A DNA stretch of 64,000 bases from JAFLTL01 sp964389525 (GCA_964389525.1 CAYMEX010000014.1:1-64000), one strand, 5' to 3'. Counted from the stretch's first letter, positions 23,174 to 32,839 are shown. Translations and numbers: made by a program. Notes: a model not told the origin generated them from the letters alone.

Positions 23174-24518
23174 GTCTTGCATTGCACTCGGCACACATCA
23201 TGTCCTCTCCCTTAAACATCTTCTCCACAAGGTGGCGGAGACGCTCCGAGAGGCCGTCGATGCCGACATTGTCAATCACATCCATCATAAACGCCTGCAT
23301 GAGCATAGTGCGGGCCTCGGCCAGGGGGATGCCGCGCTGACGCATGTAGAACAGCGCGTTCTGATCAAGCTGGCCGGTCGTGGCACCGTGGCTGCACTTC
23401 ACATCGTCGTTGTAGATGAGCAGCTGCGGCTTGGCGTGCATACGCGCCTCGCGTGAAGCGAGGATATTGCGGTTGCTCTGATACGCCTCGTTGAAGCGAG
23501 CGCCATCCTCGACCGTAATGCTTCCCTCGAATGCTCCCGACGCCTTCCCGTCGAGCACGTATTTGAACAGCTGGTTGCTGCGCCCGTGGTCGCATGTGTG
23601 ACGCAGGTCAGAGAAGTTGTCGATATGCTGCGAGCCATTGCCTATGGCCATACCGTCGAGGCTCGTCTCTGAGCGGTCTCCCTTCTGCGTGATGTAATAC
23701 TCATTGCGGGTCGTGCCATTGAGCAGCGTCAGGCCGTTGACCTTCAGCCGCGAGCCGTCATGCTGCTCGGCAAAAAGCTGCGAGAAACGCGATGTGCGCT
23801 CCGACGACTCCTCCATGTCGCAGATGTTTATGCGGGCGTCGCGTCCGACATAGGCCTCGACAACCTGAGAGATATGGCACGCGGCATCGCCACGCGAGTG
23901 ATCGCAGAACAGTATATTTATCTCGCTGCCCTCTTCGGCGACGATGAGGACACGGCGCACCGCCATCAACGGTACCGGCGACGAAAGCAGGTTGACGATC
24001 TGCATCGTCTTGGATGCCTTCACCCCCTTTGCGACATGTATGAAAACGCCGTCCTGAGCAAGCAGTGTATTCAGTGCAAGAGGTGCCTCGCCGCGCACTG
24101 TCGATGCAATGCGGTTATAGTATTTTCCGACGAGACCTGGATTTTCTTCGGCCGCTTTGGCAAGCGACATTACCGTGACCCCGTCAGGGAGGTTGCGCAG
24201 AAGCGACTGCGTGGGCACAAACTTGTCGTTGGCGACCGCGCCGAGCCACGTGCTTGCAGTGAGCACACCGCAATGAAAGACCTCGGCAAGATCAACAGGT
24301 ATGTTGACGCGGGCGATATTCACTCCGAAATCGGGAGCGAACATCTCGTCGACCGACACTTTCTCATATCCCTCGTCACCCTTGCGCGGCAGACGCCCGA
24401 CACGGCGCAGTGCGGCAAGAGCACCTTCGCGCGCCGCATTCAGCACATCGACCGAATGCCCGTTGACGACCGCTGCATTGCCGGTGTAGAGGTCAATGTA
24501 CTGGTCAAGCGCGTTCAT
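23163..24518 (-). CDS. sufD: Fe-S cluster assembly protein SufD
   Basis: This 451-residue scaffold subunit pairs with SufB and SufC in the SufBC2D complex. It is a beta-helix protein, seen here as repeated short strands (DLRHTCDHGRSNQLFKYVLDGKASGAFEGSITV family pattern, CSHGATTGQLDQNALFYMRQRGI). The conserved His of CSHGAT is present. The C-terminal helical part (LMQAFMMDVI) is normal. Unlike SufB it keeps no cluster-ligating Cys motif beyond that region. The gene overlaps the sufC stop by 4 bases (ATGA) and sufS by 11, so expression is tightly coupled. Confidence 0.95.
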   Translation of the reverse strand: MNALDQYIDLYTGNAAVVNGHSVDVLNAAREGALAALRRVGRLPRKGDEGYEKVSVDEMFAPDFGVNIARVNIPVDLAEVFHCGVLTASTWLGAVANDKFVPTQSLLRNLPDGVTVMSLAKAAEENPGLVGKYYNRIASTVRGEAPLALNTLLAQDGVFIHVAKGVKASKTMQIVNLLSSPVPLMAVRRVLIVAEEGSEINILFCDHSRGDAACHISQVVEAYVGRDARINICDMEESSERTSRFSQLFAEQHDGSRLKVNGLTLLNGTTRNEYYITQKGDRSETSLDGMAIGNGSQHIDNFSDLRHTCDHGRSNQLFKYVLDGKASGAFEGSITVEDGARFNEAYQSNRNILASREARMHAKPQLLIYNDDVKCSHGATTGQLDQNALFYMRQRGIPLAEARTMLMQAFMMDVIDNVGIDGLSERLRHLVEKMFKGEDMMCAECNARHGI

Positions 24519-25309
24519 ATTGCCGAGTCATTTTTGTGGTCGACCTCCTCCTTGATCCAGTCGTAGCCCTTCTCTTCGAGTTCAAGAGCCAGATCGGGGC
24601 CGCCCGAACGCACGATGCGTCCCTTGTAGAGCACATGCACGAAATCAGGCTTTATATAGTCGAGAAGACGCTGATAGTGAGTGATGACGATAGCGGCATT
24701 CTCAGGCGTGCGGAGCTTGTTGACACCTCCGGCCACAACCCGCAGGGCATCTATGTCAAGACCGCTGTCTGTCTCGTCGAGTATGGCGAGACGCGGCTCA
24801 AGCACAGCCATCTGAAATATCTCGTTGCGCTTTTTCTCTCCTCCCGAAAAGCCCTCGTTGACCGAGCGCGAGGCAAGTTTGTTGTCAAGCTCGACGATCT
24901 CGCGCTTGCGTCGCATAAGTTTCAGAAAATCGCTGGCCGACAGAGGCTCCTCGCCGAAATACTTGCGCTTGGCGTTGAGCGCGGCGCGCATGAAGTTGAC
25001 CATCGAGACGCCGGGGATCTCAACCGGATACTGAAATGAGAGGAAGAGCCCCTCGTGGCTGCGGTCCTCGGGAGCCAGGCCAAGCAGATCGACACCGTGA
25101 AGCGTAGCGCTTCCTCCTGTCACGGTGAAGCGCGGGTCACCCGCCAGTGTAGCCGACAAAGTGCTTTTGCCAGATCCGTTCGGACCCATTATGGCATGCA
25201 CCTCTCCGGGACGCACCGTAAGATCAACACCGTGAAGTATCTCCTTTCCACCGTCGGTCAGTTCGGCTTTAAGGCCTTTTATCTCAAGCAATATATCGTT
25301 TTTCATCAT
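24515..25309 (-). CDS. sufC: Fe-S cluster assembly ATPase SufC
   Basis: This 264-residue ABC-type ATPase drives conformational change in the SufBCD scaffold. Walker A GPNGSGKST, ABC signature FSGGEKKRNE, Walker B LAILDETDSGLDIDAL and H-switch VITHYQR are all present. No transmembrane partner is expected. Two adjacent Met codons begin the protein (MMKNDILLEIKGL); either could start it. It lies 34 bases after sufB and overlaps sufD, in the canonical B-C-D-S order. Confidence 0.96.
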   Translation of the reverse strand: MMKNDILLEIKGLKAELTDGGKEILHGVDLTVRPGEVHAIMGPNGSGKSTLSATLAGDPRFTVTGGSATLHGVDLLGLAPEDRSHEGLFLSFQYPVEIPGVSMVNFMRAALNAKRKYFGEEPLSASDFLKLMRRKREIVELDNKLASRSVNEGFSGGEKKRNEIFQMAVLEPRLAILDETDSGLDIDALRVVAGGVNKLRTPENAAIVITHYQRLLDYIKPDFVHVLYKGRIVRSGGPDLALELEEKGYDWIKEEVDHKNDSAI

Positions 25310-25343
25310 ATTTGTTGCGTTAATCTGTGGTTCACTGCCTTTC

Positions 25344-26789
25344 TCAGCCTACCGATCCTTCAAGAGTCACCGACAGAAGTCTCTGCGCCTCGACGGCAAA
25401 CTCCATCGGCAGCTTGTTCATCACTTCCTTGGCATAGCCGTTGACAATAAGCCCGACAGCCTCTTCGGTTGGTATGCCGCGCTGATTGCAGTAAAACAGC
25501 TGCTCCTCCGATATCTTGGAAGTAGTGGCCTCGTGCTCGACAATCGCCGTGTCGTTCATCACGTCGATATAGGGGAAGGTGTGTGCTCCGCAATGCGATC
25601 CGAGCAGAAGCGAGTCGCACTGCGTGTAGTTGCGGCATCCGCTGGCATTTGGAGCCACCTTGACCAGTCCGCGGTAAGAGTTTTCGCTGTAACCGGCCGA
25701 TATGCCTTTTGACACGATAGTCGATCGCGTGTCAGACCCTACATGTATCATCTTGGTGCCTGTGTCGGCCTGCTGCCGGTTGCGCGTCACCGCAACCGAG
25801 TAAAACTCGCCCACACTCCCGTCTCCGGCAAGAATACACGACGGATATTTCCACGTGATCGCCGAGCCGGTCTCTACCTGCGTCCACGAGAGCTTACTCT
25901 TAACACCGCGGCAGAGACCTCTTTTCGTCACGAAGTTATACACACCGCCACGTCCCTCGCGGTCGCCGGCATACCAGTTCTGCACCGTCGAGTACTTCAC
26001 TTCGGCGCGATCCTCGGCTATGATCTCGACGATAGCCGCATGAAGCTGATTTTCATCGCGCATAGGCGCCGTGCACCCTTCAAGATAGCTCACATAAGCG
26101 TCGTCATCGGCGACTATGAGCGTGCGTTCAAACTGGCCGGTACCCATGGCGTTGATGCGGAAATAGGTCGACAGCTCCATCGGGCAACGCACTCCCTTGG
26201 GTATGTAGACAAACGACCCGTCGGAGAACACCGCCGAGTTGAGGGCGGCAAAGAAGTTGTCGCGGTAGCTCACGACGCTGCCGAGATATTTTTTCACAAG
26301 ATCGGGATAATCTTTTACAGCCTCTGATATCGAGCAGAATATCACACCCATCTGAGCGAGCTTCTCGCGATGTGTGGTTTTCACCGACACCGAGTCCATG
26401 ACCGCGTCGACGGCCATGCCTGCAAGCTGATTGCGCTCGGCCAGCGGGATGCCGAGCTTGTCGAATGTCTCAAGCAGCTCCGGATCAACCTCGTCGGCGG
26501 TCTTCGCCTTATCGCGCGTGCGTGGCGCGGCATAGTAGCTTATCGCCTGAAAGTCAATCTCAGGAATATTAAGATGAGCCCAACGCGGCATCTCGAGAGT
26601 CTGCCAGTAGCGGAAAGCCTTTAGGCGGAACTCAAGCAGCCAGTCGGGTTCATGTTTTTTCGCCGATATAAGTCTCACCACATCCTCCGATAGCCCTACC
26701 GGGATGATGTCGGTGTCTATGTCGGTTACAAAACCATATTTGTAGTCATCGCCTTCTCTGGCGACATCGTCAATTATTTCATTACCCAT
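25344..26789 (-). CDS. sufB: Fe-S cluster assembly scaffold SufB
   Basis: SufB is the main cluster-building scaffold of the SUF pathway. I chose the ATG at 26789 (MGNEIIDDVAREG, 481 residues) because family members begin shortly before YKYGFxTD and the 49 residues upstream look non-coding. Seen: YKYGFVTDIDTDIIPVGLSEDVVRLISAKK, FCSISEAVKDYPDLVKKYLG, GVRCPMELSTYFRINA, GSHCGAHTFPYI (conserved Cys) and SKISEEQLFYCNQRGI. The gene is 52 bases downstream of cvpA and followed by sufCDS. Confidence 0.95.
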   Translation of the reverse strand: MGNEIIDDVAREGDDYKYGFVTDIDTDIIPVGLSEDVVRLISAKKHEPDWLLEFRLKAFRYWQTLEMPRWAHLNIPEIDFQAISYYAAPRTRDKAKTADEVDPELLETFDKLGIPLAERNQLAGMAVDAVMDSVSVKTTHREKLAQMGVIFCSISEAVKDYPDLVKKYLGSVVSYRDNFFAALNSAVFSDGSFVYIPKGVRCPMELSTYFRINAMGTGQFERTLIVADDDAYVSYLEGCTAPMRDENQLHAAIVEIIAEDRAEVKYSTVQNWYAGDREGRGGVYNFVTKRGLCRGVKSKLSWTQVETGSAITWKYPSCILAGDGSVGEFYSVAVTRNRQQADTGTKMIHVGSDTRSTIVSKGISAGYSENSYRGLVKVAPNASGCRNYTQCDSLLLGSHCGAHTFPYIDVMNDTAIVEHEATTSKISEEQLFYCNQRGIPTEEAVGLIVNGYAKEVMNKLPMEFAVEAQRLLSVTLEGSVG

Positions 26790-26841
26790 TTCTACGTGAA
26801 GATCTGAGTTTATTTCAATGTTGATAACGTGCTGCCGGCCC

Positions 26842-27390
26842 TCATGGTTTTCCCTGAGACGGCGCATACTGCCCGAATACAGCCGTGGCCACTCCAAACG
26901 TGCGCGGAGCGAGGTCGAGCACCGCTCTGGCGACACGCCCGTCGTCGAGCGTCGACTTGTCGATTACCGAGCCTCCCTGCTTGAACGCCTGACAGATATT
27001 CAGAATTATGCTTAGCACAAGAAATCCGACAAACACACTTGTCACCATGCCCAGACAGCTGTCGACAAAACCGAGAGCCATGCCGCGTACAACGCCGCGC
27101 ATCATTCCGGCCACGATCTGCACCGCGATATACGCTCCCACAAAGAGCAGCGTCGACGACACGACTCCCGCCACATGACCGGCAATCAGTTCAGGCGCGT
27201 TTCCTGTCATCGTGCGGAAGAAATCCTGCGCCCCGAGCCACTGCGCGAGTTCGCCGGAAAAGCACCGGCAGGCGGCGATACCGGCAACGACACCGGCCAC
27301 CACTCCGAGTTGGCGCAGAATGCCACGTCTGTATCCGGCGACCGCCGTAACGACTAAAAGTCCGATGATTACTATATCGATCGTCGTCAT
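26842..27390 (-). CDS. CvpA-family membrane protein
   Basis: The 182-residue protein has four hydrophobic segments (about 4-20, 27-45, 68-90 and 107-130) and the CvpA-type start TIDIVIIGLLVVTAVAGYRRGILRQ. The FVGFLVLSIIL helix and a soluble tail follow. Known relatives are linked to colicin V production, envelope integrity and biofilm, but the biochemical role is unclear. It lies 6 bases after the LptD stop and 52 bases before sufB, so it sits in one transcription unit with both. Confidence 0.85.
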   Translation of the reverse strand: MTTIDIVIIGLLVVTAVAGYRRGILRQLGVVAGVVAGIAACRCFSGELAQWLGAQDFFRTMTGNAPELIAGHVAGVVSSTLLFVGAYIAVQIVAGMMRGVVRGMALGFVDSCLGMVTSVFVGFLVLSIILNICQAFKQGGSVIDKSTLDDGRVARAVLDLAPRTFGVATAVFGQYAPSQGKP

Positions 27391-27396
27391 AATGCC

Positions 27397-30207
27397 TTAA
27401 TACCATGTGACTCCGTTGGAGGTCGATGAACGCTTGTCGTACTTGACATCCGACAGCAAAGACGATTTCACCGCTATGTGGAAATTGAAACTCTTGTAAG
27501 GGCCTACAGGAATAACACTTGCCGACATGGTGAAGCAGTGCAGATCTCGCGAGATATTACAGCTCATGTATGCGAGCTTCTTTGCCTGGAAATTATAGCT
27601 CGACGAGAAGCCGACGGTCCAGTTTGGCGTCGGACTCAGATTGCCCGACACACTGAGATTCTGCGTGATCTTGCCGTTATACTCGAGCTTGTCGTAGTTG
27701 AACGTACCGTAACCGTAGTTGATCGAATAGTTGAACGTCAGACTCCACGGGAATGGCCAGGGCGAATATCCGTCGTTGTCAATCGTCGTCGGTTCCTCCT
27801 CCTGCTGCCCGCGTCGCGACCGCTGATACCCTATGTTCTCGTCAAAGCCGACATCGTCTTCATCGTCTCCTCCGGCATCATCTTTTTTCTTGTCGTCCTT
27901 ACGCTTGAACGTATTGTTGTTCAACGTGTAGCTGAACGACGTGCCGGTGCTTGCGAGCTTGCCGATACCTTTTCCGGCCTTCCATCGCGGCACGTTGACC
28001 CTCACCGGCGCACCGGCCGAGTTGAGCTGATAGGTATAGACATCCCACACAGCCGACAGATTGAGGTTGAAGTTCTTGACGAGCCTCAGCAATATCGACG
28101 TGTTTATATTACTCCAGTTAAGCGAGTCGGCCGCAAAGTTGTAGCTCTGCATTATACTCAGGTTCTCGATAAGCGACACTTTTTTCTCGCCTATACTGTC
28201 TTTGTCGCTCTTCACCTTCATCTCCAGGTTGTTGTTGAGCGCGACAGAGACCGTTCCCGATTTTCCCTGCCCCGGCACACCATACAGCGCGTTCTGGAAC
28301 ATGGAATATTTCTGAGCACGCATCACACCGTTCTGGTCGGGCATCTCATAGGTGCCGTAGTAGCCGTAGAAAGGCTTACTGAAGTCGGGGGCGCCGGAGA
28401 ATGTGACCGACGGGGTGAATACGTGGCGTATCATCTTCACCTTGTCGCCAAGAAACGGCAGAGGCTGATAGAAACCGTAGAGTTTTGTATCGACCGACAC
28501 CGACGCCTGAAAATCGTAGACGTTGTAGAAACCATAGGTAGTGTCGGCCACCACAGCAGCCGCATTCGGATCCCACTGGCGGCGTATCTTGTTTGTGTAC
28601 ATTCGATCGGTGAAGTTGACCGACGGAGTCACATTGACATAGTTGAGCATGTTGAACGTCGCCGAAATGGGGATGTAATGCTTCATGGCATTGCGCCAGT
28701 CTTTGATCAGACTCTTTTTGAAGAACACATCCTGCTTGGCGGTAAGAGAGTTCTGAAACTGTCCGGAATACGACATCCTGATCTTCTCATACCACTTTTC
28801 GTCGCCTACCGCACGCTTGCGCTTGAAAGGATAGGTCTGCGCCATCGTCACCGTGAAGTTGGGGAACGATACCGTAAGCGTGGAGTCCTGCGTGCGCTGC
28901 GAGAGGTTGAGCGTAGACGATATCGACCACTTGCTCTGCGGGAAACGATATGTCATGTTGACCGACGAGCTCTTGGTGTTCTCGGTGAACGAGCTTGAAT
29001 AATAGCTGTTGAGCGCGTTGCGAGAGTATCCGCTCGTCGTGAAGTTGACCGATGCCGAAAGCGACATGTTGGGATTTGCCTTTGAATCCTGACTGTGACT
29101 CCAGAGCACCTGGAAGTTGGTCATTTTGCTATAGTCGGGCAGTCCCTTGTCGCCGGTAATGGTTTTCAGGTAGTTGAAAGAGAAATTACCCGAATACTTA
29201 TAGCGTTTGGAGTAGGTGGACTGTCCCGACAGTCCCCACGATCCCTTGGTGTAGACCTCGCCGGTTAACGCCAGATCGATGTTGTCGTTGATGGCAAAGT
29301 AGTAACCGCCGTCGCTCAGATAGAAGCCGCGGTTGTAGTCATCGCCGAAAGTCGGGAAAATGATACCCGACGAATACTTGTCGGAGAACGGAAAATATCC
29401 GAAAGGCACAGCCAGTGGCAACGGCACACCGAGAAGCACCATATAGGCCGGACCGGTGACGATATTGCTCTTTGGCTTCATCTTGGCCTTTGTGAGCTGG
29501 AAGTAGAAGTGCGGATGATCGTGATCGTCGCAGGTGGTGTACTTCGCGTTCTGGACGTAGTAGTAATCGTCCTCGGTCTTTTTTGTCTGTCCGCCCGTAA
29601 GATAGCCTTCACCCTGCTGCGTTATGACGTTGTTGATATAACCTCGCTTTGTCTTGAAGTTATAGCTCATGTCCTGCGTCTCATAGTCGGTGCCTCCCTC
29701 GCTGAACACCGGCTTGCCGGTGATCTCGCCGATGGAGTCGACTGCTCCCTGCGCATAGACTGTATTGTTTTTCAGATCCATGCGTATTTCCGCAGCATCG
29801 AGTTTGAGGTCTCCGTAGGTCACCTTGCCCTCTCCGTACATGTAAGACATATTCTGCCCGATCATCACCATCGAGTCGGCGCAGTCCATGTCCACGACAT
29901 TGTCGAGGTCGACCTTCTCAAACCTGAATCTCGAACTGCCCGGAGTGCGCCGTGGCCTTACAGGAGGAACGGGAGCAAGCGAGTCGACCGACAGCGAATC
30001 AGAGGCGATGCTGTCGGCGGCGATGCTGTCGCCCAGGCCGATCGCCTGACGTATGTCGGTCAGCACTGAGTCGGCAAGCTCCCTGGCCTCAGCCTGAGTG
30101 GGTAGCTCGGCAGGAGGCGGCAGGACAACCTGCGCCGCGCCAGGCAACGCAGCACACAGCGCAACGTAAAGAAAAAAGATATATCTATAGAATGGAGAAC
30201 GTCCCAA
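27397..30207 (-). CDS. lptD: LptD-like LPS assembly outer-membrane protein
   Basis: The 936-residue protein combines a signal peptide (to about residue 25), a Ser/Asp-rich linker, an OstA-like beta-jelly roll (about 95-260; GQNMSYMYGEGKVTYGDLKLDAAEIRMDL) and a long beta-barrel rich in aromatic-ended strands. Disulfide-type Cys is scarce (one in TTCDDHDHPHFYF). Role: outer-membrane portal that inserts LPS with LptE. The predicted start is TTG at 30207 (LGRSPFYRYIF), with an in-frame stop at about 30237 and no ATG in between. It heads the cvpA/suf operon. Confidence 0.9.
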   Translation of the reverse strand: MGRSPFYRYIFFLYVALCAALPGAAQVVLPPPAELPTQAEARELADSVLTDIRQAIGLGDSIAADSIASDSLSVDSLAPVPPVRPRRTPGSSRFRFEKVDLDNVVDMDCADSMVMIGQNMSYMYGEGKVTYGDLKLDAAEIRMDLKNNTVYAQGAVDSIGEITGKPVFSEGGTDYETQDMSYNFKTKRGYINNVITQQGEGYLTGGQTKKTEDDYYYVQNAKYTTCDDHDHPHFYFQLTKAKMKPKSNIVTGPAYMVLLGVPLPLAVPFGYFPFSDKYSSGIIFPTFGDDYNRGFYLSDGGYYFAINDNIDLALTGEVYTKGSWGLSGQSTYSKRYKYSGNFSFNYLKTITGDKGLPDYSKMTNFQVLWSHSQDSKANPNMSLSASVNFTTSGYSRNALNSYYSSSFTENTKSSSVNMTYRFPQSKWSISSTLNLSQRTQDSTLTVSFPNFTVTMAQTYPFKRKRAVGDEKWYEKIRMSYSGQFQNSLTAKQDVFFKKSLIKDWRNAMKHYIPISATFNMLNYVNVTPSVNFTDRMYTNKIRRQWDPNAAAVVADTTYGFYNVYDFQASVSVDTKLYGFYQPLPFLGDKVKMIRHVFTPSVTFSGAPDFSKPFYGYYGTYEMPDQNGVMRAQKYSMFQNALYGVPGQGKSGTVSVALNNNLEMKVKSDKDSIGEKKVSLIENLSIMQSYNFAADSLNWSNINTSILLRLVKNFNLNLSAVWDVYTYQLNSAGAPVRVNVPRWKAGKGIGKLASTGTSFSYTLNNNTFKRKDDKKKDDAGGDDEDDVGFDENIGYQRSRRGQQEEEPTTIDNDGYSPWPFPWSLTFNYSINYGYGTFNYDKLEYNGKITQNLSVSGNLSPTPNWTVGFSSSYNFQAKKLAYMSCNISRDLHCFTMSASVIPVGPYKSFNFHIAVKSSLLSDVKYDKRSSTSNGVTWY

Positions 30208-30242
30208 TCCTTTGAGGTCTTGCGTAATGTGTAATTAATCCA

Positions 30243-30274
30243 CCGGCATATGCCGGACACAGTCTGCAAAGATA
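30243..30274 (-). promoter_or_regulatory. lptD operon promoter with palindrome in the leader
   Basis: TATCTTTG on the minus strand (30274-30267) is an exact TAnnTTTG -7 element. Just downstream, around the expected start and early leader, is a perfect 14-bp palindrome CCGGCATATGCCGG (30243-30256), a plausible operator or 5'-end hairpin. The -33 region reads TTTT rather than TTTG. Confidence 0.5.
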
Positions 30275-30345
30275 ATCGAAATAGAGTATATGTAAAAGTT
30301 AAAAAATACACCATCAGAAGTGCAATTCCATAAAATATAAATGAT

Positions 30346-30353
30346 TACCTTTG
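30346..30353 (+). promoter_or_regulatory. murB -7 promoter element
   Basis: TACCTTTG exactly matches TAnnTTTG, 47 bases before the murB ATG at 30401. Its position excludes the longer reading frame that would start at 30341. The -33 box is weak. Confidence 0.5.
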
Positions 30354-30400
30354 TGATCTCTATTAACCGGATATCACATCAGCCAGTCAACCGCACCGAC

Positions 30401-31435
30401 ATGATAAGAATAGAAGACAACGTTGCCCTGCGCCCGCTCAACACCTTCGGCATGCAAGGCACTGTGCGCCGGCTTGTCACCTACACCGACCCGTCGGATC
30501 TCACAGAGCTTTTTGCCGATCAAAGCAGCTGGAAAACCGGCAAAGTCACGCACATAGGCGCAGGCAGCAACCTGCTGTTTGTCGGCGACTACGACGGCAC
30601 CATACTGAAATCGGCAATAGAGACACCGCCAGTGCCGACCGCTGAGAACGCCGAAACCATATCTATGACCGCCGGGGCCGGAATGATCATGGACGACCTC
30701 TGCGCCGAGATAGCGCGACAGGGACTCTGGGGCACCGAGAATCTGTCGGGTATCCCCGGACAGGTCGGAGCAGCCGCCGTGCAGAACATCGGAGCATACG
30801 GTGTGGAGATCTCGGACATCATCGAGGAGGTGCACCTGTTCGACACCGAGACAACGACACATGTCAAGATGAAAGGAGCGGAATGCGGCTACGGTTATCG
30901 CACGTCGATATTCAAACGCAGTCCGCTTCACGGACGCTACATAGTCACCGCAGTCACTCTGCGGCTGTCAAAGATGCCGGCACCGCGACTGTCCTACGGC
31001 CATCTGGCAGTGAGGGTGAGCGCGTTCCCTTCTCCCGATGAGATACGCCGCGAGGTTATCGCGATGCGCGACAGCAAGCTCCCCGACTGGCACCGCTATG
31101 GCAACGCGGGCAGTTATTTCAAGAATGTCGAGACCGACCTGTCGGTCTACGAGCGCATATGCTCGATGGTAGAGCCCGACGAGGTGCCTCACTACCGTCT
31201 TGACGACGGACGGGTGAAAATACCCACCGCATGGCTTATCGAGCGTTGCGGATGGAAAGGAAAAAGCGAGGGCGACGCCATGGTATGGCAGAAGCAGCCG
31301 CTTGTGCTCGTCAACGCCACAGGCAACGCCACCGCAGCCGACATAATCAGGCTTGAAGAGAAAATAATCAGTTCGGTAAACACACGCTTCGGAGTCACGA
31401 TTGAGCCTGAAGTAGAAAAAATCAAAGATATATGA
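30401..31435 (+). CDS. murB: UDP-N-acetylenolpyruvoylglucosamine reductase
   Basis: MurB is the FAD/NADPH-dependent enzyme that reduces the enolpyruvyl group to make UDP-N-acetylmuramate. The start at 30401 (MIRIEDNVALRPLNTFG, 344 residues) fits the family; a start at 30341 would precede the likely promoter. FAD-binding motifs: GAGSNLLFVGDYDGTILKS, GIPGQVGAAAVQNIGAYG and YGYRTSIFKRS. The catalytic Ser region is GNAGSYFKNV and the C-terminal Glu lies in FGVTIEPEVEKI. This is type I-like MurB. It overlaps murA by 4 bases (ATGA), an unusual direct murB-murA pairing of two consecutive pathway steps. Confidence 0.95.
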   Translation: MIRIEDNVALRPLNTFGMQGTVRRLVTYTDPSDLTELFADQSSWKTGKVTHIGAGSNLLFVGDYDGTILKSAIETPPVPTAENAETISMTAGAGMIMDDLCAEIARQGLWGTENLSGIPGQVGAAAVQNIGAYGVEISDIIEEVHLFDTETTTHVKMKGAECGYGYRTSIFKRSPLHGRYIVTAVTLRLSKMPAPRLSYGHLAVRVSAFPSPDEIRREVIAMRDSKLPDWHRYGNAGSYFKNVETDLSVYERICSMVEPDEVPHYRLDDGRVKIPTAWLIERCGWKGKSEGDAMVWQKQPLVLVNATGNATAADIIRLEEKIISSVNTRFGVTIEPEVEKIKDI

Positions 31436-32742
31436 ATTCATTTGTCATAGAGGGCGGACGCACGCTCTCAGGAACCATCACGCCACTCGGAGCCAAGAAC
31501 GAGGCTCTTCAGGTGATCAGTGCCGTGTTGCTCACTGCAAGCCCCGTCACTATCTCAAATATTCCCGATATCCTTGACGTGCGCAATCTCATCGGACTGC
31601 TCGAGGGGATGGGAGTAGACATCCGCCGCGACTCGCCCGACACATATACATTTTGCGCATCAGACCTCAACCGCGACTTCATCGAGAGTCAGGAGTTTGT
31701 ATCGCGATGTGCCTCGCTGCGCGGCTCGGTGCTTCTTGCCGGACCGCTGCTGACCCGCATCGGCGCGGTCAACTTTCCGCAACCCGGAGGCGACAAGATC
31801 GGGCGCCGCAAAGTCGACACCCACGTCAACGGATTCATGCGGCTCGGTGCTTCGGTCGACGTAAAGGCTCTGCGCGGCGCCACCCGCCTGACAGCTCCCG
31901 ACGGCGGCCTCAAGGGATGCTACATGCTTCTCGAAGAAGCATCGGTCACCGGCACCGCCAACATAATCATGGCGGCCACGCTCGCCAAAGGCGAGACAAT
32001 AATCTACAATGCCGCCTGCGAGCCCTATATCCAGCAGCTCTGCACACTTCTCATAGCCATGGGGGCAAAGATCGAAGGCGTCGGCAGCAATCTGCTCCAT
32101 ATCAAGGGAGTGGAGAAGCTCAACGGAGCCACACACAAGGTACTGCCCGACATGATCGAGGTCGGCAGCTTCATCGGCCTCGCCGCCATAACACGCAGCA
32201 GCCTGACGATCAAAGATGTCTCGATAAAGAATCTCGGTATAATACCCGACGCGTTCCGCAAACTCGGCGTCACTGTCGAGGAGCGTGGCGACGACCTTTT
32301 CATACCTGTCAAGGAGTCGTATGAGATCGAGACCGATTTCGACGGATCGATACCCACCATCGCCGACGCGCCGTGGCCCGGACTGACTCCCGACCTGCTT
32401 AGCGTGATGCTTGTGGTGGCCACACAGTGCCGAGGATGCGTCATCATACATCAGAAGATGTTTGAGAGCCGTCTGTTTTTTGTCGACCGCCTGATCGACA
32501 TGGGCGCCCAGATCATACTCTGTGACCCACACCGCGCCGTTGTCATAGGCAATGATCACAAATATCCTCTCCGCGCCAACAAGATGTCGTCGCCCGACAT
32601 ACGTGCCGGCATCGCGCTGCTTCTGGCCGCGCTCTCGGCCAAGGGCACATCGGAGATAGGCAATGTGAATCAGATTGACCGCGGATATGAGCGCATAGAC
32701 CAGCGTCTTAACGCACTTGGCGCCAACATTGTCAGACTATGA
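31432..32742 (+). CDS. murA: UDP-N-acetylglucosamine 1-carboxyvinyltransferase (Asp-type MurA)
   Basis: This 436-residue enzyme transfers enolpyruvate from PEP to UDP-GlcNAc, the committed step of peptidoglycan synthesis. Lys22-Asn23 (GAKNEAL) are conserved. The active-site loop reads PGGDKIGRR, so the fosfomycin-reactive Cys (Cys115 in E. coli) is replaced by Asp121. Known: Cys-to-Asp MurA stays active but is insensitive to fosfomycin, and Bacteroidota MurA generally show this. The two inside-out alpha/beta domains appear complete. It follows murB directly and ends 97 bases before topA. Confidence 0.95.
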   Translation: MNSFVIEGGRTLSGTITPLGAKNEALQVISAVLLTASPVTISNIPDILDVRNLIGLLEGMGVDIRRDSPDTYTFCASDLNRDFIESQEFVSRCASLRGSVLLAGPLLTRIGAVNFPQPGGDKIGRRKVDTHVNGFMRLGASVDVKALRGATRLTAPDGGLKGCYMLLEEASVTGTANIIMAATLAKGETIIYNAACEPYIQQLCTLLIAMGAKIEGVGSNLLHIKGVEKLNGATHKVLPDMIEVGSFIGLAAITRSSLTIKDVSIKNLGIIPDAFRKLGVTVEERGDDLFIPVKESYEIETDFDGSIPTIADAPWPGLTPDLLSVMLVVATQCRGCVIIHQKMFESRLFFVDRLIDMGAQIILCDPHRAVVIGNDHKYPLRANKMSSPDIRAGIALLLAALSAKGTSEIGNVNQIDRGYERIDQRLNALGANIVRL

Positions 32743-32839
32743 CCTCCGACGTATGACAATCATAAAATACAATCACTCGTTTTTTTTTAATAACTTAGCG
32801 CGCTGAAACGTTCTCGGAAAGGATAGCAGCTGAACAGAA

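Noticed and set aside
27478..28998. 506-codon open frame on the plus strand
   Set aside because: It lies wholly antisense to lptD, has no recognisable motif, and arises from codon bias on the other strand.
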